NCBI GenBank assembly: GCA_947178195.1
Contig: CAMWXM010000102.1
Span: 1 to 9,329, forward strand
Length of the DNA: 9,329 nt
Direction: 5' to 3'
DNA from: an uncultured Ruminococcus sp.
GTDB lineage: Bacteria > Bacillota > Clostridia > Oscillospirales > Ruminococcaceae
How positions within the stretch are numbered: the first letter of the stretch is position 1; every line of letters starts with the position of its first letter. Shown one piece after another: positions 1-7,351 of the stretch. Below the pieces are notes generated by a model. It did no database searches and had not been told where the DNA came from. It saw nothing but the letters and a program-made list of their open reading frames with translations. The position numbers were made by a program, and so were the translations under genes.

Positions 1-13
1 ATCTTATAGTATT

Positions 14-42
14 AGTATATCACTTTTTTATCCTGAAATCAA
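14..42 (-). promoter_or_regulatory. Candidate sigma-A promoter firing toward the left edge
   Basis: On the minus strand there is a TTGATT hexamer (42 to 37) and a TATACT hexamer (19 to 14) with a 17-nt spacer, close to the TTGACA/TATAAT consensus and spacing. It lies 90 bp downstream of the excisionase stop and points out of the window, where Tn916-type elements place the integrase gene. I infer an int promoter. AT-rich DNA gives chance matches, so this is moderate at best. Confidence 0.4.
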
Positions 43-82
43 GTATATCTGAAAAGACTTTTGCTGTATTTTTATAAGAAAA

Positions 83-119
83 TAGTGATAAGCCAATAAT
101 ATGAATCGACTTATCACTA
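83..119. repeat. 10-bp perfect inverted repeat downstream of the excisionase
   Basis: The arms TAGTGATAAG (83-92) and CTTATCACTA (110-119) are perfect reverse complements separated by 17 nt. There is no T-run after either arm, so a classical terminator is unlikely. The site lies between the excisionase stop and the promoter-like sequence at 14-42. It could be an operator or an Xis/Int arm-type binding site, but the sequence alone does not decide. Confidence 0.5.
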
Positions 120-133
120 ACTTGACAGTCCAG

Positions 134-343
134 TTAAATTGAATACATCTTTGCTATGTACTTGTCAAAAACTTCTCTTTTTATCAGCCTGCGGTTTCCT
201 ACCCATAATACAAAAGGACAATCTTCTTCACTTGTCATCTCATATAACTTCGCTCTGCCGATTCCGGTATAAGCAATTGCTTCCTCGATGGTTAAATTTA
301 ATTTATGCCATATTGGAACATAATACTTTTCACTATTGCTCAT
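134..343 (-). CDS. xis: Tn916-family excisionase (Xis), winged-helix DNA-binding protein
   Basis: This is a 69-residue basic protein that would bend DNA at the element ends and direct the tyrosine integrase toward excision. Residues 9-36 carry the family pattern: PIW followed by LTIEEA..YTGIG..KLYEM, a helix-turn-helix like that of Tn916 Xis. It then has a short beta-wing (LWVGNRRLIKR) and a C-terminal helix. The length matches the family. I chose the ATG at 343 because an AAAGGAGGGG ribosome site lies about 7 nt upstream, whereas a longer in-frame start at 367 has none. The gene begins 2 nt after the PemK-like stop, and its ribosome site is read as the last codons of that gene, so translational coupling is likely. 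The partner integrase should lie beyond the left edge. The family call is firm; the role in this element is inferred. Confidence 0.88.
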   Translation of the reverse strand: MSNSEKYYVPIWHKLNLTIEEAIAYTGIGRAKLYEMTSEEDCPFVLWVGNRRLIKREVFDKYIAKMYSI

Positions 344-345
344 TT

Positions 346-906
346 CTATCCCCTCCTTTGTATGCAATTGGTACGCTTATCATATATAATATAGTTCCAC
401 CCCATATTGCTACATTTATCGCATTTTACCCTTTTGGAAGCCAGCGGATCAAGCCGTCTGACAATGTAATTTGACGTGTTCTTGTAATCTTTCAGGCATA
501 GCGGACATAAACAACGAATATCTCCGGTTCGTTCAATGCTGTGAAACCAAAGTCCAAATGTCTTTTTGAGAACGATGTTTATCCTCTGCCAGACCTTTTC
601 ATCGTCAATATACCCGATATAGTCTGTCAGGCTTGACTTATTTACCGTTTGTATCTGCTCCAAAAGAACCATAGACGGTCTTGACAAGCCAAAATTTTCT
701 CCCAAAATAACATGGGAGAGGAGATACCTCTTTTTGATCACCGTTGTAATGGCTGCGACAATAACGGTAGGCGCTTTTTCATTAAAAGAATCCGCCTGCA
801 AAACCAATACCGGTCTGCGTCCGCTTTGTACCGAGCCTTCCGTAACGCCGAAATCATAGGTATAGATTTCCCCACGATTAACGCTTTTATTTGATGTAAT
901 GCTCAT
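346..906 (-). CDS. MazF/PemK-like protein with C-terminal zinc-ribbon tail
   Basis: The 186-residue protein begins with a PemK/MazF-type fold: RGEIYTYDFG (11-20), the loop and strand GSVQSGRRPVLVLQ (24-37), VIVAAIT (48-54) and MVLLEQIQTV (79-88). Classical members are mRNA endoribonucleases. The usual toxin is about 110-120 residues. Here a further ~60-residue tail carries two Cys pairs (C134/C137 and C162/C165), resembling a zinc ribbon, followed by GWNYIIYDKR. The ATG at 906 is chosen for its GAGGTG site 7 nt upstream; the in-frame extension to 1002 lacks conserved content. No antitoxin-like gene lies beside it, and it sits between a sigma-like gene and xis, so a regulatory role in the element is as plausible as a toxin role. 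That is inference. Its 3' end encodes the xis ribosome site. Confidence 0.82.
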   Translation of the reverse strand: MSITSNKSVNRGEIYTYDFGVTEGSVQSGRRPVLVLQADSFNEKAPTVIVAAITTVIKKRYLLSHVILGENFGLSRPSMVLLEQIQTVNKSSLTDYIGYIDDEKVWQRINIVLKKTFGLWFHSIERTGDIRCLCPLCLKDYKNTSNYIVRRLDPLASKRVKCDKCSNMGWNYIIYDKRTNCIQRRG

Positions 907-1008
907 TCTGTTCACCTCGTTCAATAAGTAGAAAGGGTATTCCATATCCGGAATTGAAATCACCCCTTCACTTATTTGCACAAGGAGTATCAAAATGCAC
1001 ACCCAAAA

Positions 1009-1583
1009 TTACAGAGTTTCATAAATTTTTTTAAAATTTTTCTTAGCGGCGTGAATAGACTTGTCCACCGAACTGTAATTTACGCCTTCCTGCAAAGCAA
1101 TTTTGCGAGAACTTAAATTTAGGCACACATTTTTAACAAGCCGATCTCTCTGAATAGGTTTGAGCAATGAAAGTACAGTTTTGACCTTTTCTATTTCCAA
1201 TGCCTTTAGCTTCTCATTTTCCTGCTCTTCCTGTCTTGCTTCTTTTTCCTCGATCGGATCAGCACAGGAAATAAGCTCTTTATGGAAATATTCAATCACT
1301 CCATCCTCGTAATTGAAAGTATCTACGGTTCTTGCTATTCGCATTTTATGCTTCTGATCATTTTTCCTTGACTTAAAAATAGCTTTTCCCTGTTCTGAGG
1401 ATAATAGAACAAAGGGTATGTAAGGGGTTAATCTGCATATTTTTCAAGCAGTTCTTTTTCAGACAGTTCTGATATAACCGCCCATTTCTCTTTTCCTGTC
1501 CAACCGCAGTACTCATAATGTAAATTAAGCAGCTTACAGTCTTTATCAAACTGTTGTGCCTTAGTATCTGTAACATCTGTCAC
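1009..1583 (-). pseudogene. Sigma-70-like regulator of the ICE, split by a one-base frameshift
   Basis: Two reading frames join into one protein. The N-terminal piece (1583-1428, 51 residues) starts at GTG with AGGAGG 8 nt upstream and reads ...YEYCGWTGKEKWAVISELSE...EKYAD then TAA. The C-terminal piece is open from about 1431 to 1009 and reads LTPYIPFVLLSSEQGKAIFKSR, then MRIARTVDTF, ending in a region-4-like helix-turn-helix (KPIQRDRLVKNVCLNLSSRKIALQEGV). The span is 575 nt; adding one base gives exactly 192 codons, so a single deletion near 1430 explains the break. Similar ~190-residue sigma-factor-like proteins precede excisionase genes in Firmicute ICEs. The ATG at 1344 could start only a truncated 111-residue product and has no good ribosome site. 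Either a real mutation or a sequencing or assembly error fits. Confidence 0.8.
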
Positions 1584-1604
1584 TTCCGTAACCTCCTGAA
1601 CTTT

Positions 1605-1638
1605 GAATTTTTGATATAAAAGGTTGTATCAAAAATTC
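1605..1638. promoter_or_regulatory. Perfect 12-bp inverted repeat just upstream of the sigma-like gene
   Basis: GAATTTTTGATA (1605-1616) and TATCAAAAATTC (1627-1638) are exact reverse complements around a 10-nt spacer. The repeat ends only 7 nt before the AGGAGGT ribosome site (1597-1591) of the sigma-like gene. It could be a dimeric-repressor operator or an mRNA stem affecting initiation. It lacks a following T-run, so it is unlikely to be a simple terminator. Confidence 0.6.
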
Positions 1639-1643
1639 GGAGA

Positions 1644-1763
1644 TCACGGATACCTACCGATAAAGGTCTGCCATTCGCTTAAAATAAAGGAACAGCCCTC
1701 ATCATCAGTATACAAAGGATTGTTAGCTTTTGGTTTGTTATATAATGTGCTATAACACAACAT
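1644..1763 (-). CDS. Possible small ORF, 39 residues, unknown
   Basis: A short ORF from an ATG at 1763 to TGA at 1646-1644. Its C-terminal part (NNPLYTDDEGCSFILSEWQTFIGRYP read in segments) has the composition of a real globular protein, with acidic, aromatic and hydrophobic residues mixed. I do not recognise it. The upstream AAGAG is only a weak ribosome site, so it may instead be the 3' remnant of a larger lost gene. It lies 60 bp ahead of the sigma-like GTG start, in the same direction. Confidence 0.3.
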   Translation of the reverse strand: MLCYSTLYNKPKANNPLYTDDEGCSFILSEWQTFIGRYP

Positions 1764-1786
1764 AAGCGCTCTTTTTTATGGCATAG

Positions 1787-1825
1787 AAAAAGCGCACCCG
1801 TTCAAAAACAAGTGCGCAATTTTTG
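1787..1825. terminator. Bidirectional intrinsic-terminator-like hairpin
   Basis: The stem GCGCAC (1792-1797) pairs with GTGCGC (1812-1817) across a 14-nt loop. Leftward transcription meets TTTTTC immediately after the stem; rightward transcription meets AATTTTTG. The stem is short but GC-rich against an AT-rich background. It would block read-through from the RiPP side into the small ORF and sigma-like gene. Confidence 0.55.
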
Positions 1826-1880
1826 AATTTACTGTCATATAACAGGGAATATAGGATGAATAAGATGAAATCTGCTGAAT

Positions 1881-1915
1881 AAAAAAATACCGCAATTTCC
1901 TTAAGGAATGCGGTA
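1881..1915 (-). terminator. Intrinsic terminator for leftward transcription
   Basis: The outer stem TACCGCA/TGCGGTA (1888-1894 with 1909-1915) and inner stem TTCC/GGAA (1897-1900 with 1905-1908) close a TTAA loop, with two unpaired bases on one side. Leftward transcription reads seven T residues directly after the stem (1887-1881). This is the strongest terminator-like structure in the window and a good end point for the RiPP/transporter transcript, about 400 bp beyond the transporter stop and past the MITE-like insertion. Confidence 0.7.
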
Positions 1916-2002
1916 TGTACAACTGGATATTTTTGTTTATTTGACGGTATTCCACCTGATATTATTTTATATGTCATTTTATCAAACTATTATTAATTAT
2001 TA

Positions 2003-2189
2003 ATATTTTTAAAATCCCGACTTGCAGACAGTACCTAAAAGAATCGTTATTTAGGACTTTCACAGGTGAAAAATATGCAATTTTAGAATTCAAATTCCCA
2101 AATTTGATGATTTTTGTATAATGTATAACGTAAAATAGCTATTTCATTGAATATCAGGTACCGTGTGCAAGTCGGGATTTTATATTTTT
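2003..2189. mobile_element. MITE-like element, 171 bp, with 8-bp target duplication
   Basis: Terminal inverted repeats of 26 bp occupy 2011-2036 and 2156-2181 and match at 24 positions; the outer 16 bases, AAAATCCCGACTTGCA and its complement, are identical. Both ends are flanked exactly by ATATTTTT (2003-2010 and 2182-2189), as expected of an 8-bp target-site duplication. The 119-bp interior has no ORF, so movement would need a transposase in trans. I cannot assign the parent IS family. The flanking repeat is AT-only, so by itself it would be weak, but its exact position at both repeat ends is persuasive. Confidence 0.78.
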
Positions 2190-2226
2190 AAATTCCTATA
2201 TTTTTACAAAACAAAAATTAAATCGC

Positions 2227-2254
2227 CGAAAATATAATTTTCATTATATTTTCG
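2227..2254. repeat. Perfect 11-bp hairpin after the transporter gene
   Basis: CGAAAATATAA (2227-2237) and TTATATTTTCG (2244-2254) are exact complements with a 6-nt loop, 54 bp beyond the transporter stop. Leftward transcription continues into GCGATTTAATTTTT rather than a pure T-run, so it may be a weak terminator or a 3'-end stabilising stem. Confidence 0.55.
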
Positions 2255-2307
2255 ATGCCATTGCATCTATTCACAAAATAAAACACAAAAGTAATAGTAT
2301 AAATTAT

Positions 2308-4928
2308 TCATGATTTATGCTGTTTTCTTTCAAGAATAACAAAACACAAAAGCATGGCTGCAAATACTGATACGAACAAAAATATACCTTTTTGGAATCC
2401 AAGAATAATAAGAGAACCAAAAAGCAAAGAACCACAGCTTTGAGTAATATTCTCTACCAGATCGTTTAGACCTAACGCCTTGCTCTGTCCTGCCTTTTTT
2501 ACTGCCGGCAAAGAAGAATAATATACTGACTGCGCTGATAAGCCAAAGCTGTTCGCAACAGCAAAGACAGCGATAACGACATAGCAGTTCCATATTGTCG
2601 GGCTGATAACCAAGTAGCTCAGCGCTGCAACGTAAAGGAACGACGCTAAAATCATAGATTTTTTTATTCCCAGCTTTGCGGTAATAGATTCCGCAATAGA
2701 TGCGCCGATGTAAATGGAGATCATTCCGCTTATAAGAAATGCCATTGATACCTGCATAGCGGTAAGATTATTTCTGTCTGCCTGTATCGGAAAAAAATAT
2801 TCCAAAAAGGAAGAGCAAATCATGTATGGAGCAAAGATAAGCAAAAGATGCTGTATCACACGCTTATCAAAAAGATCATGGAATGATCCTGACGATTTTT
2901 CATCTTCTTCAAAGGAAACTTTTACATTTCCCATGAGATACAAAATAAGTAAAATCAAAAATCCGGATGCCGCAGCGGACATCAGAAAAGCCGTTTTAAC
3001 TCCTAATACGTCAAATAAGATCGAACCGACAACCGATCCGCAGTTCATTCCTGCAAGAAATGCGCCGTTAATATGAATAAATCCCTTGTTTTGGTTTTCT
3101 TCCTCCTCATATCCTGCCGCCCATGTATTCAATGCAATGGAAAGCAGACCGCTTCCAATACCACACATAGCGTTTGCAAAAATAAGAGTCCACAAATTTC
3201 CGGCAAATGCAGAGAGCAATCCGCCGGTAACATAACATCCACCGCCTATGATACACATAAAGCGTACTCCCGTTTTCCTGATAATAAAGCCGCCTAAAAA
3301 AGCTGCCGCTGCCGCCATGACAGACTCTATGGTAAGGGGAAGAGCCGCCGCCATTTCCTCACGCATGGGGAATTTTTCATTCCATAGCTTTGTACCGTAG
3401 ATTGGCAGAAAAGCGGTAGAAAAATTAGCAATAAAAAAGAATATAAACGCAAGCGGACGAATGACCTCCGGAGGACAAATCTGATGTGTTTTTCTTCTTG
3501 TCTGTTTCATACGAACAGCATTGATACCGCATAGAATTTCAGAAAATAACAGAATAATAATGATAACCGCCATTGCCGCTGCAATCAATACTTTTATGTA
3601 AAGTGCTTTTGTTTCATCTTTGAATTTGCCATAGTCCATGCCAGTTTCTATAAATGCAATTGTATTTCCTGAATTATCATAGACAGGAACTAAAGAATAA
3701 ATGTAAGAACCTTCGCTGAGTTCAATTTCGTAGGAAATATAAAAATCATTTTCTGCCGAGATACGTTCTTCGATAGAACCACCGAAACTGCCAGCCATGG
3801 GGTACATACTGCCGTGTACGCCATCATCACGATATACCTCATATACAATATCTTTTTTCACCCTGTAAATGACACAATACAGATTATTTTCAGCATTATT
3901 CTTATCACCAATAACAGCATTGACCTTTTCATCCAATTGCCGATATTTGTCAGAAAGTGAGAAATCAGGCGAATTGATATTTTCCATATCGTAAGCCGTG
4001 ATAGTTTCTCCGATGCGGTACGAGGTGTTTGTAAGATTTTTACCGGTTTCTTTTACATACCTGTTATTACAATTATCGAAAATAACATAGGATACGCATA
4101 AGGTCACAGAAAGAGCTGTTGCAAGCATTATAAGCTGTATGACAGTACTTTTTTCAGGCTTATTTTTTCTGAGCAGATTAATTGTACGATTTACGGAATA
4201 TATCAAAATTATCGCAAACAGCAGTATTGCAAGATACACTCCGATTATTTGTATTCTTCTACGCATTAAAATGCCGATATTTTCCGACTTAAAGCATAGT
4301 GTACCATTTTCTGAAACTGACACAAGCTGATAAGTATAAAATTCTTCATCAGCCGATTGGTCATAGGTATATTCTCCGGACAAAAATGAAATAATGCCGT
4401 TGTTTACGTTGATTCCGGTGTATAACGGCATTTTTGAAAAAGTATCCGTCTGCAATGCCGAAAAAGAATTGCTGTGAATAATAGTTTCAGTTTTCCCGCT
4501 CTGAGTATCTATGCTGTAAATTTCTCTGAGCCCAACATCACATAGATAAAGCTGATTGTTCTCATCAAAAGTAAGCTCGTAAATCAAACTGTAATATTCA
4601 GCCGTATCGTGCTTTCGTGAGTCGTATATCTTTTGAAATGTGTTCTCGGAAGTAAAATATACATCGCCGTTTTTTAAAGCTATTGCCGCCTGATATTGAT
4701 AAGCCGGTATTTACAGTCAAGAATTAGAATTGTTTCGGAAGAATTTGAAATGCAGTAATTTTTATTATCACTCGTATAAAGCCGTACCGGATTTTCAAGT
4801 GGCAGATTTTCACGGAACGAATTTTCCCCGATATGTTCCGAAAACGTACTAATGAATGCTGATAAAATCACAGTCAATGTAATCAGTACAAAAATTTTAT
4901 TCTTTTTAAACCATGCGTTTTTATTCAT
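2308..4928 (-). pseudogene. Sensor-MFS fusion transporter, interrupted by a one-base frameshift
   Basis: Restoring one base gives an 873-residue membrane protein. Order: a short basic N-terminus and membrane segment (about 11-29); an extracytoplasmic part with propeller-like strands such as ETILILDCKYRL and NQLYLCDVGLREIYSID (about 35-220); two membrane segments (about 226-246 and 262-283); a second extracytoplasmic, Cache-like sensor part ending SLVPVYDNSGNTIAFIETG (about 288-430); a membrane segment (about 443-467); then a complete MFS-type carrier (about 489-873). The first frame (82 residues from the ATG at 4928) ends at TAG 4682-4680, and the second is open upstream to TAA 4713-4711, so the shift lies between these. 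The 2621-nt span is one short of a multiple of three. The start overlaps the DUF2156 stop by 8 nt. MFS identity is firm; export of the peptide or sensing of a ligand is inference. It may be a sequencing error rather than true loss. Confidence 0.78.
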
Positions 4929-5835
4929 TTTCATATGCTCCATCGCTCAATAATATTTGATATTTATGATTTTTTCTGCATGGGTGCAAATTGGTCTTAT
5001 CCATTTTAAGTCCTTCTATTCCCATATCCTCACCAAGATTAACATATTTTATATTTTCATGTTCCAAAGCCATATGTCTGTTCAGCCAGTATGTAAGTCC
5101 ACGTATTCTCTTTGCATTTTTCTGAAAATAATAACTCATGGTATTCTCATTGATCTGCTCACACACTGCAAAGGACAACGGTTGGTTTCCGTCATATGAT
5201 ACCCTGATTTTATGAAATTTGTCATTGTAAATCTCCATTAAACGTTCAAATGCTCTACACTCACAGCCATAATAGCATTGTTCACATTTGTGGATACTAC
5301 ACCAGTTATCGAATATTTTCATGAGGTCGTTGTACCTTTGCGGATTATAGCTTACATATCTGATGCCCGGATAGTACCGTTCAAGGTAATTGTATCCTCC
5401 TCGCTTGGTTTTGTTTCGGTTTCCTTTCATTGAAATAAATTCTTCCGTTTCATATATGTAATCACTGTATTTATCATCACAATACAGCGTCGTATTCAAA
5501 TTAAGCCTTTTAGCCGCATCACTGTAAATTGGTAGTTCATCTTCGCTGATATACTTTATTACAAGAGGCTGTTTTATCGAATAAAAATATCTGTATAATT
5601 CCAAAAGAATATCCGGCAAATTGGTAATATTGCGTACTCCTATCAGCATACAGCATTGTAATCCGTCCGTATCCTTACCTAATACGGCAATAGAATTTCC
5701 AAAGTTACGGTATGTATAATGAAAGCGTTCGTTCCATGCATAAAACATAGAAAAGGTTGTGTCGGCAAAGCTATTGGAATGTCTGAAAGCTTCAAGTTTT
5801 CCTTCTGACTCAGAAGAAATCTGATGAAAAATCAT
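4921..5835 (-). CDS. DUF2156 protein, GNAT/Fem-fold transferase (LPG-synthase C-terminal-like)
   Basis: The 304-residue soluble protein matches DUF2156, the domain family that includes the catalytic half of aminoacyl-phosphatidylglycerol synthases. Visible hallmarks are SMKGNRNKTKRGGYNYLERY (135-154), the basic acyl-acceptor segment; a GNAT-like strand region around VSYDGNQPLSFAV (212-224); and the signature NLGEDMGIEGLKMDKTNLHP (266-285). It lacks the membrane half found in MprF. A Cys cluster at 179, 184, 187, 191 and 193 is notable and may bind metal. Its ATG overlaps the radical SAM gene by 26 nt and has only a weak ribosome site, so translation is probably coupled. Its place between the peptide maturase and the transporter suggests it acylates or aminoacylates the precursor, perhaps from aminoacyl-tRNA. 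That substrate is inference; a lipid acceptor is the alternative. Confidence 0.8.
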   Translation of the reverse strand: MIFHQISSESEGKLEAFRHSNSFADTTFSMFYAWNERFHYTYRNFGNSIAVLGKDTDGLQCCMLIGVRNITNLPDILLELYRYFYSIKQPLVIKYISEDELPIYSDAAKRLNLNTTLYCDDKYSDYIYETEEFISMKGNRNKTKRGGYNYLERYYPGIRYVSYNPQRYNDLMKIFDNWCSIHKCEQCYYGCECRAFERLMEIYNDKFHKIRVSYDGNQPLSFAVCEQINENTMSYYFQKNAKRIRGLTYWLNRHMALEHENIKYVNLGEDMGIEGLKMDKTNLHPCRKNHKYQILLSDGAYENE

Positions 5836-7258
5836 TTAAACAATTAACACCTTTCCAATCAATTTTATGATTTACGGCTGCTTTTATTTTATCAAGATAT
5901 CCACACTTATTAAATATACAGGAGGATATATCCTTATCATAAAAATCACCGTTATACAGCGCATTTGCACGACAGCTTGAACAAAAAAATTTATGTTCAC
6001 ACATATTACATTCTTCATTATTTTTAAACAAATCGCCATAGGTTTTATCACAGAAATCATCAATAACTGATTTGTGCAATACTTTTGAAAGACTTACCCC
6101 ATCATTAAAAATATTAGGTGCAATATTCTCCATTTTTGTTCCACTCATTGTAACACATGGCAGCAGACGTCCGTCCGGCAGAAGATACGGAAAAATCCTT
6201 GCTATTTCACAGAGATGCTCGCTGCATCTTTCTGATGTTCCGCAGCCTGTTCTGAAAGAAGTTTTCCAGCCTTCCAAATGATTTTTCTGACATTGAAAAA
6301 ATGCTCCCAGTCTGATATCAAGCGGCGCATTTTCCTCACTATAGCGCTTTATCAGCCTGAGATATTCATACTTGACTGCCTTATCACTGATCTCTTTATT
6401 TTCCTGCCTGCTACAGTTTCCTGTGTTTGCTATTGCAGAAATTTTCCAATAGTCAACCCCAAGTTCTTTCATAAGTTCATATGTTTCAGGCAGTGATGAT
6501 AAATTACCCATATGCAGCACTGTTCCCACTGTAACATGATAATTTCTTTTTTTAATCATCTGAATTGCTTCAATTGCTTTTTTCTCTGCTCCGTTTACAC
6601 CTCTGAGCCAATCATGACAATTCAATCCGTCATAACTGATATGAAATCCATTTGGACAAACATCATATTTTTCTAACATATCAAGGAAATTATCATCTAT
6701 CATAAAACCGTTGCTATAAATTGTCATTATGGTTATTTTTCTGTTCTTTAGAGCTTCAAGCAACTGCCAAAAATCTTTTCTTACAAGAGGTTCACCGCCG
6801 GTTATATCTACCTTGAAAATATTTGCTTCAACCATTTGATCCATAACCTGAATACATTTTTCAAAACTCAGCTCGCCATATAAATTTTTATCTGCTGTAA
6901 TATAGCAATGTCTGCATTTTAAATTGCAATTTCCTGTAATTGACCATAGTAACGAATATGTATATTTTGCTTTAGTATAATGATATTCCTGATAGTCATA
7001 CAGGCCTTTTGATTTATCGCACAATATAAAAATCCCATCTTTTATTGCAGTCTCTGCCATTTCACGAATTTTTTTGGGAATAAGATTGTCATCAATTGAA
7101 ATACCAGCTGTTGTAACAAGTTTAATAGCGTCAAATTGTACAGGTGTAAGGATCTTCACATTTTCACTCATAGATGCGTTGTTTAAATCCAGAATACCAT
7201 ATGTTAAATTTCCCCAGCCTCTTAAAGCATATTGTTCAGAAAGCGTAACGTATCGCAT
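5810..7258 (-). CDS. Radical SAM/SPASM peptide maturase of the Nif11 RiPP locus
   Basis: The 482-residue enzyme should use S-adenosylmethionine and an Fe-S cluster to modify the precursor core. The radical SAM cluster motif CNLKCRHC gives C111, C115 and C118, and ITGGEP follows at 152-157. The SPASM region shows C350-X12-G-X4-C368 and then C417-X2-C420-X5-C426-X2-C429, with C447 and C452 closing, enough ligands for two auxiliary clusters. The first ~100 residues precede the barrel and could hold a leader-recognition (RRE-like) domain, though I see no decisive motif. The ATG at 7258 has AAAGGAG 7 nt upstream; the in-frame extension to 7300 lacks one. It lies 93 bp after precursor A with a hairpin between, and overlaps DUF2156. 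Reaction type (thioether, C-C crosslink, epimerisation or splice) cannot be read from sequence; the single core Cys makes a thioether attractive. Confidence 0.92.
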   Translation of the reverse strand: MRYVTLSEQYALRGWGNLTYGILDLNNASMSENVKILTPVQFDAIKLVTTAGISIDDNLIPKKIREMAETAIKDGIFILCDKSKGLYDYQEYHYTKAKYTYSLLWSITGNCNLKCRHCYITADKNLYGELSFEKCIQVMDQMVEANIFKVDITGGEPLVRKDFWQLLEALKNRKITIMTIYSNGFMIDDNFLDMLEKYDVCPNGFHISYDGLNCHDWLRGVNGAEKKAIEAIQMIKKRNYHVTVGTVLHMGNLSSLPETYELMKELGVDYWKISAIANTGNCSRQENKEISDKAVKYEYLRLIKRYSEENAPLDIRLGAFFQCQKNHLEGWKTSFRTGCGTSERCSEHLCEIARIFPYLLPDGRLLPCVTMSGTKMENIAPNIFNDGVSLSKVLHKSVIDDFCDKTYGDLFKNNEECNMCEHKFFCSSCRANALYNGDFYDKDISSCIFNKCGYLDKIKAAVNHKIDWKGVNCLNDFSSDFF

Positions 7259-7290
7259 ACTTTTTCTCCTTTGCTGAAAATATAACAAAG

Positions 7291-7316
7291 GGCGCGGCAA
7301 TTTTTATCTCCACGCC
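7291..7316 (-). promoter_or_regulatory. Intercistronic hairpin between precursor A and the radical SAM gene
   Basis: In the leftward transcript GGCGTGG (7316-7310) pairs with CCGCGCC (7297-7291), with one G-U pair, across a 12-nt A-rich loop. CTTTGTTATATTTT follows, an imperfect U-tract. Precursor-maturase gaps in RiPP operons often hold such structures, which keep precursor mRNA in excess by partial termination or 3'-end protection. The role here is inferred from position. Confidence 0.5.
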
Positions 7317-7351
7317 ATTGTGCATGCTTAATGCTTATAAGTAAAATTTAC

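Larger units (their letters stand above)
1764..2307. other. Gene-free stretch between RiPP operon and ICE backbone
   Basis: No convincing coding region lies here on either strand. A 75-codon minus-strand frame (1977-1750) runs straight through two terminator hairpins and lacks a ribosome site or a recognisable motif, so I do not call it. The stretch holds two terminator-like hairpins, a MITE-like element and one further hairpin, each listed separately. Confidence 0.6.

Noticed and set aside
139..474. 111-codon plus-strand ORF
   Set aside because: Antisense to the excisionase and the 3' end of the MazF-like gene; no independent coding evidence.
907..1008. Antitoxin gene or N-terminal extension upstream of the MazF-like protein
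   Set aside because: The in-frame extension has no suitable ribosome site or conserved pattern, and the gap is too short for a typical antitoxin gene.
1428..1440. Programmed frameshifting in the sigma-like gene
   Set aside because: No slippery heptamer is present at the shift point; using the nearby A-run would give a worse protein match. A simple deletion is the better explanation.
1373..1576. 67-codon minus-strand ORF
   Set aside because: It is an out-of-frame reading of the sigma-like gene; the other two frames together encode family-like sequence on either side of the frameshift.
1750..1977. 75-codon minus-strand ORF
   Set aside because: It spans two terminator-like hairpins including their A/T runs, lacks a ribosome site and has no family resemblance.
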